The position numbers were made by a program, and so were the translations under genes. From DATCYZ01 sp036526195 (lineage in GTDB: Bacteria > Pseudomonadota > Gammaproteobacteria > Burkholderiales > SG8-39), in the NCBI GenBank assembly GCA_036526195.1, contig DATCYZ010000081.1, forward strand, positions 1 to 58,479: 58,479 bases of DNA, written 5' to 3'. Shown here piece after piece: positions 25,593-33,923 of this stretch; positions within the stretch are counted from its first letter, which is position 1; every line of letters starts with the position of its first letter. The notes under the pieces are model-generated. The model was not told the origin of the DNA. It saw nothing but the letters and a program-made list of their open reading frames with translations, and did no database searches.

Positions 25593-26768
25593 ATGGAAGA
25601 CATCTTCATCGTCGGCGCGGCACGTACCGCGATCGGAAAATTCGGCGGGTCGCTCGCCGGCACGCCGGCCACAAAACTCGGCGCGCACGTCATCGCCAAG
25701 CTGCTCGAGCGTTCCGGCATCGCGCCGGAGCAGGTGTCCGAAGTCATCATGGGTCAGGTGCTGGCCGCGGGCGTCGGGCAGAACCCGGCGCGCCAGGCGG
25801 CGATCTGGGCGGGGCTGCCGGACATGGTGCCCGCGATGACCATCAACAAGGTCTGCGGCTCGGGGCTCAAGGCAGCGATGCTGGGCGCGCAGTCGATCGC
25901 CAACGGCGATGCCGACATCGTGATCGCCGGCGGGCAGGAGTCGATGAGCCAGTCGGCGCATGTGCTGAACGGCTCGCGCGACGGCTTTCGCATGGGCGAC
26001 GCGAAACTCGTCGACACCATGATCGTCGACGGCCTGTGGGACGTCTACAACCAGTACCACATGGGGGTGACCGCGGAGAACGTCGCCAAGGAGTACGCCG
26101 TGACCCGCGAAGAGCAGGATGCCTTCGCGGTCGCCAGCCAGAACAAGACCGAGGCCGCGCAGAAGGCGGGTCGCTTCAAGGACGAGATCGTTCCCTTCGA
26201 GATCGCCTCGCGCAAGGGCTCGGTGGTGTTCTCGGACGACGAGTACCCGCGCCACGGCGCCACGCTCGAGGCGATGAAGGCGCTGCGCCCGGCCTTCGAC
26301 AAGAACGGCACGGTCACGGCGGGCAACGCCTCCGGCATCAACGACGGCGCCGCCGCGGTGGCGCTGGCCTCGGCAAAGAAGGTCAAGGAGCTCGGCCTTA
26401 AGCCGCTGGGTCGCATTCGCGCGTTTGCGTCCGCCGGCGTGGACCCGAAGTACATGGGCATGGGGCCGGTGCCGGCCTCCAAGCGCTGCCTGTCGCGCGC
26501 CGGCTGGGAGGCGAAGGACCTCGACCTGATGGAGATCAACGAGGCCTTCGCCGCGCAGGCGATCGCGGTGCACCGCCAGATGGGCTGGGACACCGGCAAG
26601 GTCAACGTGAACGGCGGGGCGATCGCGCTCGGACATCCGATCGGCGCCTCGGGCTGCCGCATCCTGGTGACGCTGCTGCACGAGATGGTGAAGCGCGACG
26701 CGAAGAAGGGCCTGGCGTCGCTGTGCATCGGCGGCGGCATGGGCGTGGCGCTGGCGGTGGAACGCTGA
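25593..26768 (+). CDS. phaA: Acetyl-CoA acetyltransferase (beta-ketothiolase) PhaA
   Basis: This 391-residue thiolase condenses two acetyl-CoA to acetoacetyl-CoA, the first step of PHB synthesis. The acylated Cys88 is in NKVCGSGLKAA. The His loop is in ALGHPIGASGC and the second Cys in SLCIGGGMG. The GAGGAG ribosome binding site at 25580 is clear. It lies between phaC and two reductase genes in one apparent operon. Confidence 0.96.
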   Translation: MEDIFIVGAARTAIGKFGGSLAGTPATKLGAHVIAKLLERSGIAPEQVSEVIMGQVLAAGVGQNPARQAAIWAGLPDMVPAMTINKVCGSGLKAAMLGAQSIANGDADIVIAGGQESMSQSAHVLNGSRDGFRMGDAKLVDTMIVDGLWDVYNQYHMGVTAENVAKEYAVTREEQDAFAVASQNKTEAAQKAGRFKDEIVPFEIASRKGSVVFSDDEYPRHGATLEAMKALRPAFDKNGTVTAGNASGINDGAAAVALASAKKVKELGLKPLGRIRAFASAGVDPKYMGMGPVPASKRCLSRAGWEAKDLDLMEINEAFAAQAIAVHRQMGWDTGKVNVNGGAIALGHPIGASGCRILVTLLHEMVKRDAKKGLASLCIGGGMGVALAVER

Positions 26769-26771
26769 GCC

Positions 26772-26791
26772 GCGCCCCGAAGCGGGGGCGC
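26772..26791 (+). terminator. Intra-operon hairpin between phaA and phaB1
   Basis: GCGCCCC (26772-26778) pairs with GGGGCGC (26785-26791) around a six-base loop. There is no T-tract, so it is more likely an mRNA stability or attenuation element than a full terminator. Confidence 0.45.
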
Positions 26792-26836
26792 GACGCGGCG
26801 CGATTGAAGGACGCAGGGAGACAACAAGGGAAGACC

Positions 26837-27631
26837 ATGGACATGGAAGTCGAATCGATGGCGCGGCCACAGGTCGCAGGGACTCCGCAGACGACCTCGC
26901 GGATCGTGTTTGTTTCAGGCGGCATGGGCGGCATCGGCACGGCGATGTGTCGCCGCCTGTCGCTGGCCGGGCACACCGTCGTCGCGGGCTGCCTGCCCGG
27001 TTACGATCGCAAGGACGAGTGGCTCGAGACCATGCGGCGCGGCGGCAATCGCGTGCACGCCGCCGAGGGCGACGTCGCCGATTTCGATTCCTGCGCCGAG
27101 ATGTTCTACAAGGTGGCCTCGGTGGTCGGCCCGGTCGACGTGCTGGTGAACAACGCCGGCATCACGCGCGATTCGCTGTTCAAGCGCATGACCGAGAGCG
27201 ACTGGCTCGCCGTCATCAACACCAACCTGAACAGCGTATTCAACGTCACGCGCCAGGTGATCGACGGCATGGTCGAGCGCGGCTGGGGCCGCATCGTGAA
27301 CATCTCTTCGGTGAACGCGATCAAGGGGCAGTTCGGCCAGACCAACTACTCCGCGGCCAAGGCCGGCATGGCGGGGTTCTCGAAGGCGCTTGCGCAGGAA
27401 GTGGTGCGCAAGGGCGTGACGGTGAACACCGTTTCGCCGGGCTACGTGGAGACCGACATGGTGCTCGCGATCCGCAAGGAAGTGCGCGAGCAGATCATCG
27501 CCGGAATCCCGATGGGCCGGCTCGCCAGGCCCGAGGAGATCGCGGCCACCGTCGCCTTCCTCGTCTCGGAAGAAGCGGGCTACATCACCGGGGCCAACAT
27601 CTCGGTGAACGGCGGCATGCACATGATGTGA
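26837..27631 (+). CDS. phaB: Acetoacetyl-CoA reductase, PhaB-type, first copy
   Basis: The 264-residue short-chain dehydrogenase reduces acetoacetyl-CoA to (R)-3-hydroxybutyryl-CoA with NADPH. The Rossmann motif SGGMGGIGTAMCRRL lies at residues 27-41, preceded by about 20 extra N-terminal residues that the second copy lacks. Catalytic Ser, Tyr and Lys are in NISSVNAIKGQFGQTNYSAA and SAAKAG. RITRDSLFKRM-type and NISVNGGMHMM ends match PhaB. Start ATG 26837 has a good AAGGGA site. The extension is read from the sequence; its role is unknown. Confidence 0.93.
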   Translation: MDMEVESMARPQVAGTPQTTSRIVFVSGGMGGIGTAMCRRLSLAGHTVVAGCLPGYDRKDEWLETMRRGGNRVHAAEGDVADFDSCAEMFYKVASVVGPVDVLVNNAGITRDSLFKRMTESDWLAVINTNLNSVFNVTRQVIDGMVERGWGRIVNISSVNAIKGQFGQTNYSAAKAGMAGFSKALAQEVVRKGVTVNTVSPGYVETDMVLAIRKEVREQIIAGIPMGRLARPEEIAATVAFLVSEEAGYITGANISVNGGMHMM

Positions 27632-27702
27632 TGGTGTAGACTGATTCGGGCCTCCGGCGCATGAGTCGTGCCGGGTGGCAAACTCCAGGAGGAGGCGCAG
27701 AA

Positions 27703-28449
27703 ATGGCGGCAAAGAAGCTTGCAGTCGTGACCGGCGGCATGGGCGGTCTGGGCGAGTCCATCACCACGAAGATGGCCGATGCCGGGTACCGGGTGGTGGT
27801 GACGTATTCCCCCTCGAACACGAAGTGGAAGGCGTGGCTGGAAGAGATGAAGGGCGGGGGCTACGACGTCGCGGCCTATCCGGTCGACGTTGCCGACTTC
27901 GACGACTGCGCCGCGAAATGCGCGCAGATCGAGAAGGATTGCGGGCAGATCGACATCCTGGTCAACAATGCCGGCATCACGCGCGACATGACCTTCAAGA
28001 AGATGACCAAGGCCGACTGGGACGCGGTCATGCGCACCAACCTGGATTCCTGCTTCAACATGTCCAAGCAGGTGGTGGACGGCATGGTCGAGCGCAACTG
28101 GGGCCGCGTGATCAACGTGTCCTCGGTGAACGGCCAGAAGGGCGCCTTCGGTCAGACGAACTACTCGGCGGCCAAGGCCGGGATCCACGGTTTCACCAAG
28201 GCGCTTGCGCTCGAGGTGGCGAAGAAGGGCGTGACGATCAACACCATCTCGCCGGGCTACATCGGCACCAAGATGGTGACGGCGATCCCGAAGGAAATCC
28301 TCGATTCGAAGATCCTGCCGCAGATCCCGCTCGGGCGCCTGGGCAAGCCGGACGAAGTGGCCGGCCTGATCATCTACCTGTGCTCGCAGGAGGCGGCATT
28401 CGTCACCGGCGCGAACATCTCCATCAACGGCGGCCAGCACATGTACTGA
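27703..28449 (+). CDS. phaB: Acetoacetyl-CoA reductase PhaB, second copy
   Basis: The 248-residue short-chain dehydrogenase has canonical PhaB length. It carries VTGGMGGLGESITTKMADAG at the cofactor site, NVSSVNGQKGAFGQTNYSAA with the catalytic Ser and Tyr, and INGGQHMY at the end, the usual PhaB C-terminus. An AGGAGGAGG ribosome binding site precedes ATG 27703. It is a close paralogue of the preceding gene, so phaB is duplicated in tandem. The copies may differ in cofactor or acyl-chain preference, but this cannot be seen here. Confidence 0.95.
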   Translation: MAAKKLAVVTGGMGGLGESITTKMADAGYRVVVTYSPSNTKWKAWLEEMKGGGYDVAAYPVDVADFDDCAAKCAQIEKDCGQIDILVNNAGITRDMTFKKMTKADWDAVMRTNLDSCFNMSKQVVDGMVERNWGRVINVSSVNGQKGAFGQTNYSAAKAGIHGFTKALALEVAKKGVTINTISPGYIGTKMVTAIPKEILDSKILPQIPLGRLGKPDEVAGLIIYLCSQEAAFVTGANISINGGQHMY

Positions 28450-28454
28450 GGCTG

Positions 28455-28474
28455 GCGGCCCGCGTTCGGGCCGC
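28455..28474 (+). terminator. Hairpin between phaB2 and phaR
   Basis: GCGGCCC (28455-28461) and GGGCCGC (28468-28474) form a perfect seven-base stem with a six-base loop. No T-tract follows. It may set the balance between phaCAB and phaR expression. Confidence 0.45.
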
Positions 28475-28492
28475 AGTCACGGAGAAGGAATT

Positions 28493-29068
28493 ATGGAAAC
28501 GCAGGTCCGGCTCATCAAGAAGTACCCGAATCGCCGTCTGTACGACACGCGCACCTCGAGCTACATCACGCTCGCGGACGTCAAGCAGATGGTGCTCAAG
28601 AACGAGGTGTTCCAGGTGGTCGATGCCAAGGCCGGGGAAGACCTGACGCGGCAGATCCTGCTGCAGATCATCCTCGACGAGGAGTCGAGCGGCGCGCCGA
28701 TGTTCTCCTCCGACCTGCTCTCGCAGATGATCCGCTCGTACGGCAACGCAATGCAGGGCTTCATGGGCTCGTATCTTGAGAAGAACCTCGAGGCCTTCCA
28801 GCAGATGCACAAGGCGATGCAGGACCAGTCGCAACGGCTCTACGGCGACAACTCGCGCGCCTCGCAGGACCTGTGGACCCAGTTCATGAACATGCAGGGC
28901 CCGGCCATGCAGGGCCTGATGCAGGCCTACATGGAACAGAGCCAGAAGGTGTTCTCGCAGTTCCAGGACCAGATGCAGACCCAGGCGCGCAGCATGTTCG
29001 CGGGGCTCAACTTCCCGGGCATGCCGGCGGGCCAGGACGGGGCAAAAGAGCCCGAAAAGAAGGAGTAG
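28493..29068 (+). CDS. phaR: Polyhydroxyalkanoate synthesis repressor PhaR
   Basis: The 191-residue PHB-responsive repressor binds phasin and pha promoters and releases them when granules form. The N-terminal PHB/PHA accumulation regulator DNA-binding domain reads IKKYPNRRLYDTRTSSYITL. It is followed by the PHB-binding middle part (LLSQMIRSYGNAMQGFMGSY) and a Gln/Met-rich C-terminal tail. Its TAG stop overlaps the rimO GTG start by one base (TAGTG), so rimO may be translated by coupling. Confidence 0.95.
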   Translation: METQVRLIKKYPNRRLYDTRTSSYITLADVKQMVLKNEVFQVVDAKAGEDLTRQILLQIILDEESSGAPMFSSDLLSQMIRSYGNAMQGFMGSYLEKNLEAFQQMHKAMQDQSQRLYGDNSRASQDLWTQFMNMQGPAMQGLMQAYMEQSQKVFSQFQDQMQTQARSMFAGLNFPGMPAGQDGAKEPEKKE

Positions 29069-30462
29069 TGGCCGGCCGTTCCGCGCCGCGCGCCGGGTCG
29101 CCGGCGACGCGCGTCGTCAAGCCGGCGCCGCCCCGGGCGGCGCCTTCCATCGGTTTCGTCTCGCTTGGCTGTCCCAAGGCGCTGGTCGATTCCGAGCGCA
29201 TCCTCACGCAGTTGCGCGCCGAGGGCTACGGCACCTCGAAGGACTACGCCGGCGCCGACCTCGTCATCGTCAACACCTGCGGCTTCATCGATGCCGCGGT
29301 CGAGGAGTCGCTCGACGCCATCGGCGAGGCGCTCGCCGAGAACGGCAAGGTGATCGTCACCGGCTGCCTCGGCGCGAAGGACGGCGTGGTGCAGACCGCG
29401 CACCCCGCGGTGCTCGCGGTGACCGGGCCGCACGACACCGTCGGCGTAATGAACGCGGTGCACGCGCACCTGCCCAAGCCGCACGACCCGTTCACCGACC
29501 TGGTGCCGCCGCAGGGCATCAAGCTCACGCCGCGGCACTACGCCTACCTGAAGATCTCCGAGGGCTGCAACCATCGCTGCAGCTTCTGCATCATTCCCTC
29601 GATGCGCGGCGACCTGGTGTCGCGTCCCGTGGGCGAGGTGCTCGAGGAAGCCGCGCGCCTGTTCGACGCTGGGGTGAAGGAACTGCTCGTGGTCTCGCAG
29701 GACACCAGCGCTTATGGTGTGGACATGAAGTACCGCACCGGGTTCTGGGACGGCCGGCCGGTGAAGACGCGCATGTTCGAGTTGTGCGCCGCGCTGGGCA
29801 CGCTCGCCGCGCGCCACGGCGCCTGGGTGCGGCTGCACTACGTCTATCCGTACCCGCACGTCGACGCCGTCGTGCCGCTGATGACCGGGGAAGGCCTGCT
29901 GCCCTACCTCGACATCCCGTTCCAGCACGCCAGCCCGCGCATCCTGCGCCTGATGAAGCGGCCGGCGGCCGCCGAGAAGGTGCTGGAGCGGATCCAGGCC
30001 TGGCGCAAGGCCTGCCCGGACCTGACGATCCGCAGCACCTTCATCGCCGGATTCCCCGGCGAGACCGAGCGCGAGTTCGAGGACCTGCTCGCGTTCCTCG
30101 AGGCGGCGCAACTCGACCGCGTCGGCTGCTTCGCCTATTCGCCGGTCGAGGGCGCGGCGGCAAACGCGCTGCCCGACCCTGTGCCCGAAGCGCTGCGCGA
30201 GGAGCGCCGCACGCGCTTCATGGCGGCGCAGGAACGCATCAGCAGCGCGCGCCTCGCGGCGAAAGTGGGGCGCACCCTGCGCGTGCTGGTGGATGCGCCC
30301 GGGCGCGGGCGCTCGGGCGCGGATGCGCCGGAGATCGACGGCACGGTGCATTTTCGCGGCGGAGGCACCGGCGAGTTCGTCGAGGTGCGCATCACGCGGG
30401 CCGACGCCCATGACCTGCACGGCACCCGGCTTGCGGCCCGCGGCGCCGCCCTGAAATCCTGA
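29068..30462 (+). CDS. rimO: Ribosomal protein S12 methylthiotransferase RimO
   Basis: This is a radical-SAM enzyme that adds a methylthio group to Asp89 of ribosomal protein S12. The UPF0004 N-domain has FVSLGCPKALVDSE and VNTCGFIDAA. The radical-SAM cluster is CNHRCSFC. A C-terminal TRAM domain begins near VGRTLRVLVDAPG. The 464-residue reading uses GTG 29068 with an AAGGAG ribosome binding site in the end of phaR. A low-complexity Arg/Pro/Ala lead of about 25 residues precedes the conserved start. Confidence 0.95.
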   Translation: MAGRSAPRAGSPATRVVKPAPPRAAPSIGFVSLGCPKALVDSERILTQLRAEGYGTSKDYAGADLVIVNTCGFIDAAVEESLDAIGEALAENGKVIVTGCLGAKDGVVQTAHPAVLAVTGPHDTVGVMNAVHAHLPKPHDPFTDLVPPQGIKLTPRHYAYLKISEGCNHRCSFCIIPSMRGDLVSRPVGEVLEEAARLFDAGVKELLVVSQDTSAYGVDMKYRTGFWDGRPVKTRMFELCAALGTLAARHGAWVRLHYVYPYPHVDAVVPLMTGEGLLPYLDIPFQHASPRILRLMKRPAAAEKVLERIQAWRKACPDLTIRSTFIAGFPGETEREFEDLLAFLEAAQLDRVGCFAYSPVEGAAANALPDPVPEALREERRTRFMAAQERISSARLAAKVGRTLRVLVDAPGRGRSGADAPEIDGTVHFRGGGTGEFVEVRITRADAHDLHGTRLAARGAALKS

Positions 30463-30475
30463 AGAGGAGAACGAC

Positions 30476-31663
30476 ATGGCACAACGTGAAGTGGTGGTGG
30501 TATCCGGGGTTCGCACGGGGATCGGCGATTACGGCGGTTCGCTGAAGGATGTTCCGACGACGCGGCTCGGCGCCATCGCGATCCGCACCGCGCTCGAGCG
30601 CGCCGGCATCGATGCGGCGACGGTCGGGCACGTGGTGCTCGGTGGCGTGATCCACGGCGAGGTGCGCGACATGTACCTGTCGCGCGTCGCGGCGATCGAC
30701 GCCGGCCTGCTGGTGGGCACGCCGTGCCTCACGGTGAACCGGCTGTGCGGCTCCGGGCTGCAGGCCATCGTCTCGGCGGCCCAGCACATCCTGCTCGGCG
30801 ACACCGACGTGGTCATCGGCGGCGGCGCCGAGAGCATGAGTCGCGCCGCCTACTTCCTGCCCTCGGGGCGCTGGGGCCAGCGCATGGGCGACGCCGGCGT
30901 GGTGGATGCCATGACCGGGGCGCTGCACGACCCCTTCGGCCACGGCCACATGGGCGTGACCGCGGAGAACATCGCAGCGAAGTACGGCTTCACGCGCGAG
31001 GAACAGGATGCCTACGCGGTGGAGTCGCATCGCCGCGCGGCGGCGGCCATCGACGCCGGCCATTTCGCGAGCCAGATCGTCCCGGTGGAGTTGAAGACCC
31101 GCAAGGGCACCGAGCAGTTCACGACCGACGAGCACGTGCGCAAGGGCGCCTCCCTCGCGGACCTGGCAAAGCTGCGGGCCGTGTTCAAGAAGGACGGCAC
31201 CGTCACCGCCGGCAACGCCTCCGGCCTGAACGATGCCGGCGCGGCGGTGGTGATGATGGAGGCGCGCGCCGCCGAGAAGGCGGGCCTGAAGCCGATGGCG
31301 CGCCTGGTGGCCTATGCGCATGCCGGGGTGGAACCGCAGGTGATGGGCCTCGGCCCGATCCCCGCGGTGAAGAAGGTCTTCGAGAAGGCTGGCCTCAAGC
31401 CTGCCGACATGGACGTGGTCGAATCCAACGAGGCCTTCGCGGTGCAGGCGATGGCCGTGACGAAGGACCTCGGGCTGGACCCGGCGAAGGTGAACCCGAA
31501 TGGCGGCGCGGTTGCGCTCGGCCACCCGATCGGCGCCACCGGCGCCATCCTCACCGTCAAGGCGCTCTACGAACTGCAGCGCCAGGGCAAGAAGCACGCG
31601 CTCGTCACCATGTGCATCGGCGGCGGACAGGGCATCGCCGCGGTGTTCGAGCGGATGCACTGA
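30476..31663 (+). CDS. Acetyl-CoA C-acyltransferase (second beta-ketothiolase, BktB/PhaA-like)
   Basis: The 395-residue thiolase has nucleophile Cys91 in VNRLCGSGLQAI, the His loop ALGHPIGATGA and the second Cys in TMCIGGGQG. It is clearly distinct from phaA upstream. Its closeness to the pha genes suggests it widens the acyl-CoA range, as BktB does for valerate monomers, or serves fatty acid or amino-acid degradation. It begins 13 bases after rimO with a GAGGAGA site. The substrate is inferred only from family. Confidence 0.9.
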   Translation: MAQREVVVVSGVRTGIGDYGGSLKDVPTTRLGAIAIRTALERAGIDAATVGHVVLGGVIHGEVRDMYLSRVAAIDAGLLVGTPCLTVNRLCGSGLQAIVSAAQHILLGDTDVVIGGGAESMSRAAYFLPSGRWGQRMGDAGVVDAMTGALHDPFGHGHMGVTAENIAAKYGFTREEQDAYAVESHRRAAAAIDAGHFASQIVPVELKTRKGTEQFTTDEHVRKGASLADLAKLRAVFKKDGTVTAGNASGLNDAGAAVVMMEARAAEKAGLKPMARLVAYAHAGVEPQVMGLGPIPAVKKVFEKAGLKPADMDVVESNEAFAVQAMAVTKDLGLDPAKVNPNGGAVALGHPIGATGAILTVKALYELQRQGKKHALVTMCIGGGQGIAAVFERMH

Positions 31664-31675
31664 AACAGCAGGCAA

Positions 31676-31786
31676 GAAAAGGGGTCAGACCCCATTTCTC
31701 GGGACAGTCCGCGCCAAAAAAAGGGGTCTGACCCCTTTTTTGCTCGACCGCCTCGGCAGGAGAAATGGGGTCTGACCCCATTTCTC
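31676..31786. repeat. Cluster of three GGGGTC(A/T)GACCCC palindromes
   Basis: Three 13-base palindromic cores lie at 31681-31693, 31723-31735 and 31767-31779. The first has ATTTCTC to its right; the third has 13-base perfect arms with AGAAAT/ATTTCT flanks. Thus the outer copies are inverted relative to each other. The middle copy is flanked by A7 and T6 runs. The arrangement looks like a REP-type intergenic element between the convergent thiolase and DUF427 genes. No transposase is present. Confidence 0.8.
31716..31741. terminator. Bidirectional intrinsic terminator (middle palindrome copy)
   Basis: The run of seven A, the stem GGGGTC/GACCCC with one-base centre, then six T, give a perfect rho-independent terminator on both strands. 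It lies between convergent genes, as expected for shared termination. Confidence 0.8.
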
Positions 31787-32078
31787 AGTCCTCGACCACC
31801 TCGACACCTCGCCAGAACGCGACATAGCCGGCGATGTGGTCGGCTTCGGGCTTGGTCACGGGATAGAACCAGGCCGCATCCGCGTTCACCGCGCCGTCGA
31901 CCACGAGGTCGTAGTAGCTCGCGGTGCCTTTCCAGTGGCACTCGGTGTGCGTGGCCGATTCGCGCAGGAAGGCATGGTCCACCGCGCCGGGCGGAAAGTA
32001 GACGTTCCCCTCGACGCGTTCGACGGCGTCGGCATCCGCTTCGGCGATGAGCGCGCCGTTCCACAGGGCCTTGGGCAT
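31785..32078 (-). CDS. DUF427 domain-containing protein
   Basis: The 97-residue protein is one of the small DUF427 beta-barrel family: MPKALWNGALIAEADADAVE, VEGNVYFPPGAVD, HTECHWKGTASYYDLVVDG and TKPEADHIAGYVAFWRGVEV are its typical blocks. Function is not established. The ATG at 32078 is chosen because longer readings go into the divergent enoyl-CoA hydratase gene. The last sense codon lies just before palindrome copy 3 and the stop overlaps it. Confidence 0.9.
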   Translation of the reverse strand: MPKALWNGALIAEADADAVERVEGNVYFPPGAVDHAFLRESATHTECHWKGTASYYDLVVDGAVNADAAWFYPVTKPEADHIAGYVAFWRGVEVVED

Positions 32079-32112
32079 GGCGCTGTTAGGATACACCTGC
32101 AAGGAGAGGCAC

Positions 32113-32901
32113 ATGAAAGGCAAGGCCGCACACGGCATCCGCACCGAACGCGAGGGCGACATCGCCCGCGTGACCATCGACCACGCCGCGAAAGCGAATT
32201 CCCTCGACACCCGGCTGCTCGATGAGCTGGTCGCGGCCTTCGCCGCGCTCGGGCGCGACCCGCTGCCGCGCGCCGTAGTGCTCACCGGCGCGGGCGACCG
32301 CGCCTTCGTCGGCGGCGCGAGCCTGGACGAAATGGCCGCGCTCGATGCCGCCGGCGCGGAAGCCTTCATTCGCCGCGTGCATGCCGCCTGCGAGGCGGTG
32401 CGTCGCTGCCCGGTGCCGGTGGTGGCGCGCATCAACGGCGTGGCGCTGGGGGCAGGGCTCGAGCTTGCCGCCGCCTGCGACCTGCGCATCGCCAGCGCCA
32501 CCGCGGCCTTCGGCATGCCGGAGGTGCGTTTCGGCATTCCCTCCGTGGTCGAGGCCGTGCTGCTGCCGCGCTTCGTCGGCCGCGGGCGCGCCGCCTGGCT
32601 GCTGCTCACCGGCCAGACGGTCGATGCGCAGACCGCGCTGCGCTGGGGGCTGGTCGAGCGCGTGGTGCCGGCCAGCGCGCTGGACGCCACGGTGGACGAG
32701 ACCCTCGCCGCGCTGCGCGCCATGGACCCGGGGGCGGTGCGCACGCAGAAGGCGCTGCTCGCCTTCTGGGACGAACGTCCCTTCGACGAAGGCATCGACG
32801 AGAGCATCGCCGCGTTCAGGCGCAGCTATGCCGACGGCACGCCCAAACGCCTGATGGGCGATTTCCTCGAGGCCCGGCAGAAGCGCAAGAAGCCGGCCTG
32901 A
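32113..32901 (+). CDS. Enoyl-CoA hydratase/isomerase family protein
   Basis: This is a 262-residue crotonase-fold enzyme. The oxyanion-hole regions are AFVGGASLDEMAAL and NGVALGAGLELAAACDLRIA, and the second acidic position is in FGMPEVRFGIPSVVEAVLLP. Family members hydrate or isomerise enoyl-CoA in beta-oxidation or ring degradation. The AAGGAGAGG ribosome binding site fixes ATG 32113. A thiolase is on the same strand upstream, but two genes or repeats intervene, so linkage is loose. It converges with an EamA gene across palindrome copy 2. Confidence 0.88.
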   Translation: MKGKAAHGIRTEREGDIARVTIDHAAKANSLDTRLLDELVAAFAALGRDPLPRAVVLTGAGDRAFVGGASLDEMAALDAAGAEAFIRRVHAACEAVRRCPVPVVARINGVALGAGLELAAACDLRIASATAAFGMPEVRFGIPSVVEAVLLPRFVGRGRAAWLLLTGQTVDAQTALRWGLVERVVPASALDATVDETLAALRAMDPGAVRTQKALLAFWDERPFDEGIDESIAAFRRSYADGTPKRLMGDFLEARQKRKKPA

Positions 32902-32916
32902 CGCCGAATCGGCCCA

Positions 32917-32940
32917 TATAGTAACATATATGTTACTTTA
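32917..32940. repeat. AT-rich palindrome between convergent genes, copy 2
   Basis: The core GTAACATATATGTTAC (32921-32936) is identical to copy 1, with TATA/TTTA flanks. It lies between the stops of an enoyl-CoA hydratase (+) and an EamA transporter (-). Confidence 0.9.
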
Positions 32941-32973
32941 AGGCCGGACCCTGCGCGCGGCCGTTCGCGCCGT

Positions 32974-32992
32974 GCCGGACCCTGCGTCCGGC
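32974..32992 (-). terminator. Hairpin downstream of EamA gene
   Basis: GCCGGAC and GTCCGGC form a perfect seven-base stem with a CCTGC loop just beyond the EamA stop. A weaker copy of the same repeat begins at 32943. There is no T-tract. Confidence 0.5.
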
Positions 32993-32994
32993 CG

Positions 32995-33882
32995 CTAGTG
33001 CCGGACCGCGAGCCGCTGCCGGTTCACCAGCGCGAGGCCGGAGACGACGATGACCGCCATGCCGAGCAGCGACCAGAGGTCGGGAAACTCCCCGAACAGC
33101 AGCCAGCCCAGGAGCAGCACCCACACCAGCTGCGAATAGTGCAGCGGCGCGAGCAGCGCGACCGTGGCGTGCTCGTAGGCGCGGATCAGCAGCAGGTGGC
33201 CGGCGAAGCCGAAGGCCCCGAGCAGCATGAAGAGCAGCGCATCGGCCAGGCTCGCCGGCGGCATCCACGCCGCGCCGAGGAAGGGCGAGAGCATCGCGGT
33301 GCCGACCAGCGCACCCCAGAAGAGCGAGGTCATGGGATGCTCGATGCCGGAGAGCTTGCGCGTCAGGATCTGGTAGAAGGCGTTGCACAGCGCCATGCCG
33401 AGCGGCAGCAGGGCGACCCAACCGAACAGCCCGGAGCCCGGACGCACGATGATGATCGCGCCGGCGAGCCCGAGCAGGACGATGCCGAGCCGCACCGGGT
33501 CGAGCCGTTCGTTCAGCATCGGCACCGCGAGCAGCGCCACGACCAGCGGCATGACGAAGCCGATGGCCGCCGCGTCCGCGATCGGCATGCGCGCCAGCGC
33601 GTTGAAGTAGAGCAGAGTTGCGCCGCCGAGCATCAGCCCGCGCAGCACCTGGGTGCCCGGGCGCCGCGTGCGCAGGCGCCCGAGCGCACCGGCGCCCGCC
33701 AGCCAGGCGAGGATCAGCAGGAGATTTCCGGCGTAGCGCGCCCAGGCGACCATGGCCACCGGGTAGCCGCGACCCGCCAGCAGCTTGGCCGAGGTGTCGA
33801 GCAGCGCGAAGATGCCCACGGCGGCGATCATCATCGCCACGCCGCGCATTGCAGTGTGGGCGGTAGGGGAGGCGGAAGTCAT
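32995..33882 (-). CDS. EamA/DMT-family transporter
   Basis: The 295-residue protein has ten predicted membrane segments in two EamA repeats. The first runs from AMRGVAMMIAAVGIFALLDT with GAGALGRLRTRR after, and the second from GSGLFGWVALLPLGMALCNA. DAAAIGFVMPLVVALLAVPM is a typical EamA block. The substrate is unknown. It is divergent from the next EamA gene, 41 bases away, so the two may share a regulatory gap. Confidence 0.87.
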   Translation of the reverse strand: MTSASPTAHTAMRGVAMMIAAVGIFALLDTSAKLLAGRGYPVAMVAWARYAGNLLLILAWLAGAGALGRLRTRRPGTQVLRGLMLGGATLLYFNALARMPIADAAAIGFVMPLVVALLAVPMLNERLDPVRLGIVLLGLAGAIIIVRPGSGLFGWVALLPLGMALCNAFYQILTRKLSGIEHPMTSLFWGALVGTAMLSPFLGAAWMPPASLADALLFMLLGAFGFAGHLLLIRAYEHATVALLAPLHYSQLVWVLLLGWLLFGEFPDLWSLLGMAVIVVSGLALVNRQRLAVRH

Positions 33883-33923
33883 GCCGGAACAGGGGGATTC
33901 TAGGCGGTTGCTAGACTGGGCGG

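Noticed and set aside
23526..26870. Open frame of more than 1,100 codons on the minus strand opposite phaC and phaA
   Set aside because: It is Arg/Ala/His-rich without any recognisable domain, lies wholly opposite strong genes, and is the usual by-product of GC bias at third codon positions.
31676..31786. Regularly spaced palindromes considered as a CRISPR array
   Set aside because: Only three short copies, in mixed orientation, with unequal spacers and no cas genes.
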